NCBI GenBank assembly: GCA_024691625.1
Contig: JAILNL010000199.1
Span: 1-8,043 of the forward strand
Length of the DNA stretch: 8,043 nt
Reading direction: 5' to 3'
Source of the DNA: Schwartzia sp. (in: firmicutes)
GTDB lineage: Bacteria > Bacillota > Negativicutes > Selenomonadales > Selenomonadaceae
Made by a program: the position numbers and the translations under genes. The notes beneath the pieces are model-generated. The model had not been told where the DNA came from. It saw only the letters and a program-made list of their open reading frames with translations, and did not search any database. This document shows, one piece after another, positions 6,009 to 8,043 of this stretch. How positions within the stretch are numbered: position 1 is the stretch's first letter; every line of letters starts with the position of its first letter.

Positions 6009-6575
6009 TCACACAGCCCGTAAAAGCTCCGCAAACTCCCGCCCGCATTTCAGCTCATGGCAGAAATGCTTCGAACAGTCGTCATAAAGCCCGAACAGTC
6101 TGCGTGCATCCTTCTCGTTTGAGTATACCTTCCAATATCCGCAGCAGCGATAATCCTTTCCCTTGTGCCGTATGAAGCCTTCCACGTCTTCAGGCGGATA
6201 ACCAAGAAAAAGCCCTATCTCATGCGGAAATGTTTTCTCTGATTCGATTCTGTTTCTCAGATGGTAAAGCATTCCAACCAGACTGCCCTGCAAAGGATAC
6301 CCGTACCGCCGGAGAATAGCCTGTGCCTCAGGCCGTCTTAATTCCTCCTCGATTGCGTCCGCTCTGTAAAAAAGAACAACAGTCAGTCCGTTCTTTTCCG
6401 ACACACGGAACGTTGATATACCCTTGCATTGCAAGCATGGTGCGTATGACTCAAGCATCGCATCGAAATCATAAAATCTGCTTCTGCGGAAAGTAATGAG
6501 ATTCGCCGATTTGAAGCCTAAAAAAGTTGGTGCCGCATGGCAGCCCAAAACATATTCAAATTCTTCCTTTGGCAA
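6009..6575 (-). CDS. DUF3793 family protein of unknown function
   Basis: A 188-residue soluble protein with no signal peptide or membrane segment visible. Motifs I associate with DUF3793: CHAAPTFLGFKSANLITF (12-29), LRRYGYP (88-94), HEIGLFLGYPPEDVEGFI (118-135) and CCGYWKVYS (144-152). It has eight cysteines: C12, the pair C47xxC50, C144, C145, and a C-terminal C167-x4-C172-x4-C177. The biochemical role is unknown; a redox or metal role is inference from the cysteines and from the shared operon with flavodoxin. The start is the TTG at 6575, with GGGAGG 8 nt upstream; no ATG occurs before the conserved CHAAPT. An upstream in-frame TTG at 6650 coincides with the -35 box of the promoter, so it cannot be in the transcript. 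Confidence 0.88.
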   Translation of the reverse strand: MPKEEFEYVLGCHAAPTFLGFKSANLITFRRSRFYDFDAMLESYAPCLQCKGISTFRVSEKNGLTVVLFYRADAIEEELRRPEAQAILRRYGYPLQGSLVGMLYHLRNRIESEKTFPHEIGLFLGYPPEDVEGFIRHKGKDYRCCGYWKVYSNEKDARRLFGLYDDCSKHFCHELKCGREFAELLRAV

Positions 6576-6592
6576 ATCCACCGCCTCCCAAT

Positions 6593-6607
6593 TGAGAATC
6601 CCTATCA
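6593..6607 (-). promoter_or_regulatory. Fur-like operator 2, in the DUF3793 leader
   Basis: TGATAGGGATTCTCA on the minus strand matches TGATAATnATTATCA at 11 of 14 positions. Its centre is 36 bp downstream of operator 1, just past the expected transcription start, so both boxes could be bound together. Confidence 0.55.
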
Positions 6608-6621
6608 ATTTCGATGGACTT

Positions 6622-6650
6622 ATTATATCGCGAATGATTCTCAATTGCAA
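6622..6650 (-). promoter_or_regulatory. Promoter of the DUF3793-flavodoxin operon
   Basis: On the minus strand -35 TTGCAA (6650-6645), a 17-bp spacer and a perfect -10 TATAAT (6627-6622). Transcription would start near 6615, giving a leader of about 40 nt before the TTG start at 6575. The spacer holds a Fur-like box. Confidence 0.87.
6629..6643 (-). promoter_or_regulatory. Fur-like operator 1, within the DUF3793 promoter spacer
   Basis: TGAGAATCATTCGCG on the minus strand matches TGATAATnATTATCA at 10 of 14 positions, and the wider 19-bp E. coli-style Fur box at 13 of 19. It lies between -35 and -10, the same placement as in the feo promoter 1.2 kb away. Confidence 0.7.
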
Positions 6651-6661
6651 GTAAATTTTGT

Positions 6662-6710
6662 AAAAAAATAAAAAAAGATTGAAACCCTTGGAAATCCAAT
6701 GGTTTCAATC
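6662..6710 (-). terminator. Rho-independent terminator of guaA
   Basis: A 10-bp stem GATTGAAACC/GGTTTCAATC (6710-6701 and 6686-6677) with an inner TTGGA/TCCAA pair is followed on the minus strand by T7-A-T7 (6676-6662). It starts 9 nt after the guaA stop and separates guaA from the DUF3793 promoter. Confidence 0.95.
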
Positions 6711-6719
6711 TCTTCAAAA

Positions 6720-8043
6720 TCACTCGAACTCTATTGTAGCAGGTGGTTTGCCAGTGCAGTCATAAAGCACGCGGTTTACTCCTTTGACTTCATTTACAAT
6801 ACGGCTCGCGGTCGTCTGCAGGACATCCCATGGCAGACGCGCGCTTTCTGCCGTCATGAAATCGCTGGTAAGTACAGCACGCAGCGCGATGGCGTAATCG
6901 TATGTGCGGCCGTCGCCCATGACGCCAACGGAACGCATATTGGTAAGTGCAGCGAAGTACTGTCCCAGGTCTTTATCGACTCCTGCCTTCGCGACTTCCT
7001 CACGGTATATGTAGTCAGCTTCCTGTACGATACGAACCTTTTCCTCTGTTACATCACCGATAATGCGGATTCCAAGACCGGGTCCCGGGAAGGGCTGACG
7101 TCGGACGAGCTTATCAGGAATACCGAGATTCGTACCTACCTGGCGTACTTCGTCCTTGAAGAGCATACGCAGCGGCTCCACGATTTCTTTGAAATCCACA
7201 TAATCCGGAAGGCCTCCGACATTATGATGGGATTTGATAACGGCAGATTTTCCGAGTCCGCTTTCGATAACGTCCGGATAAATCGTACCCTGTACGAGAA
7301 AATCTACCGTGCCAATTTTCTTTGCTTCCGCTTCAAAAACACGTATAAATTCCTCTCCGATAATCTTTCGTTTCTGCTCAGGATCGGTAACACCTTTGAG
7401 TTTTTCATAGAAACGCTCATGAGCATCCACACGGATGAAATTCAGGTCGTAGTGACCATTCGGTCCGAATACCTCCGCAACCTCGTCGCTTTCGTTTTTG
7501 CGAAGGAGTCCGTGGTCCACAAATACGCAGGTGAGCTGCTTGCCTACTGCCTTTGAAAGCAGAACTGCCGCAACAGACGAATCAACACCGCCCGAAAGCG
7601 CGCAGAGCACACGGCCCTTGCCGATTTTTTCTTTAAGCTGCGCAACCGTAACATCAATGAAGGAGCCCATTTCCCAATCGCCCTTGCATGCACAGATATT
7701 GCGGACAAAGTTGCGGAGCATGGTCTTACCTTCTACCGTATGCAGTACCTCCGGATGGAACTGTACCGCATATAGTCCATGTGCAGCATCTTCCATTCCG
7801 GCTACAGGGCATACAGGAGTCTTTGCTGTAACAGCAAAGCCCTCAGGTGCTTTTTCAATATAATCCGTATGGCTCATCCAGCATGTCGTCGGAGTGGAAA
7901 CGCCTTCAAAAAGCTTTGATGCCGATGCGGTGATTTCTACTTCCGTCTTTCCATATTCGCTGACAGGCGCCTGTTTTACAGAACCGCCGAGGACATGTGC
8001 CATAAGCTGGCTTCCATAGCATATACCCAGTACAGGCACGCCA
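6720..8043 (-). CDS. guaA: GMP synthase (glutamine-hydrolysing), 5' end outside the window
   Basis: Converts XMP to GMP using ATP and glutamine in cytosolic purine synthesis. About 440 of the usual 510-520 residues are here; the first 70-80 lie beyond 8043. Counting from the Val at 8039: glutamine amidotransferase nucleophile C7 in GICYGSQLM, with H95 and E97 in QFHPEV completing the triad; ATP-pyrophosphatase loop LSGGVDSS (148-155); [11 protein letters not shown] (173-183); [11 protein letters not shown] (250-260) and SHHNVGGLP (270-278); [13 protein letters not shown] (313-325) and the C-terminal dimerisation domain ending KPPATIEFE. All catalytic elements in view are intact. The GTG at 8039 is internal, since the preceding codon continues the family's [10 protein letters not shown]. 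The gene ends in TGA and its own terminator, so it is not co-transcribed with the iron genes. Confidence 0.97.
   Translation of the reverse strand, partial: GVPVLGICYGSQLMAHVLGGSVKQAPVSEYGKTEVEITASASKLFEGVSTPTTCWMSHTDYIEKAPEGFAVTAKTPVCPVAGMEDAAHGLYAVQFHPEVLHTVEGKTMLRNFVRNICACKGDWEMGSFIDVTVAQLKEKIGKGRVLCALSGGVDSSVAAVLLSKAVGKQLTCVFVDHGLLRKNESDEVAEVFGPNGHYDLNFIRVDAHERFYEKLKGVTDPEQKRKIIGEEFIRVFEAEAKKIGTVDFLVQGTIYPDVIESGLGKSAVIKSHHNVGGLPDYVDFKEIVEPLRMLFKDEVRQVGTNLGIPDKLVRRQPFPGPGLGIRIIGDVTEEKVRIVQEADYIYREEVAKAGVDKDLGQYFAALTNMRSVGVMGDGRTYDYAIALRAVLTSDFMTAESARLPWDVLQTTASRIVNEVKGVNRVLYDCTGKPPATIEFE

Larger units (their letters stand above)
6589..6647. repeat. 12-bp perfect inverted repeat flanking the promoter -10 and start site
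   Basis: CAATTGAGAATC at 6589-6600 on the plus strand recurs as its exact reverse complement at 6636-6647, with 35 bp between. One arm lies in the -35/-10 region and overlaps operator 1; the other lies in the leader just before the ribosome site and overlaps operator 2. Since one arm is upstream of the expected transcript start, this is a DNA-level element rather than an RNA hairpin. Confidence 0.85.

Noticed and set aside
6699..7556. 285-codon open frame on the plus strand
   Set aside because: Antisense to guaA, whose motifs are intact along the whole stretch; it begins inside the guaA terminator.
1..8043. CRISPR arrays, transposons, integrase or attachment sites
   Set aside because: No regularly spaced repeats, transposase or integrase motifs seen. 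The tRNA-Ser gene has an intact 3' end with no visible duplicated copy nearby.

Overview
The window reads as an ordinary chromosomal segment of a Bacillota bacterium. Negativicutes (a Selenomonas/Dialister/Megasphaera-type anaerobe) is my best guess, with modest confidence. The reasons are a short-chain clostridial-type flavodoxin, a DUF3793 gene, a short FeoB with a tiny Cys-rich partner, strong AGGAGG-type ribosome sites and sigma-A-like promoters. Every gene I can support lies on the minus strand, so transcription runs from high to low coordinates. I see no mobile element, CRISPR array or prophage.

Layout in transcription order. (1) 8043-6720: guaA (GMP synthase), 5' end outside the window, closed by a strong terminator (6662-6710). 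(2) 6650-5447: a promoter with a Fur-like box between -35 and -10 and a second Fur-like box in the leader, a DUF3793 gene, then a flavodoxin, then a terminator. (3) 5395-2963: a promoter whose 17-bp spacer is itself a Fur-like box, then feoA, feoB and a 53-residue Cys-rich membrane peptide too short for routine ORF calling, then a terminator. (4) 2887-2517: a TTGACA-17-TATCCT promoter, tRNA-Ser(GGA), the SRP 4.5S-type RNA 13 nt further on, then a terminator. (5) 2496-1: RNase HI, a TcdA/ThiF-family E1-like enzyme and a divergent GpsA-like dehydrogenase, tightly packed and ended by a 13-bp stem terminator at the window edge.

Units 2 and 3 together look like an iron-response locus. Ferrous iron uptake (FeoAB plus Cys-rich peptide) and an iron-free electron carrier (flavodoxin, which can replace ferredoxin) stand side by side, each behind its own Fur-like operator. 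The DUF3793 protein shares its promoter with flavodoxin, so it is probably part of that response, but its function is unknown. Units 1, 4 and 5 are housekeeping.

The points most worth a second look are the paired Fur-like boxes and 12-bp inverted repeat before DUF3793, the Cys-rich DUF3793 protein itself, the Cys-rich Feo peptide, the four-Cys loop of the TcdA-like protein, the non-canonical GpsA, and the lack of room for a promoter between the SRP terminator and rnhA.
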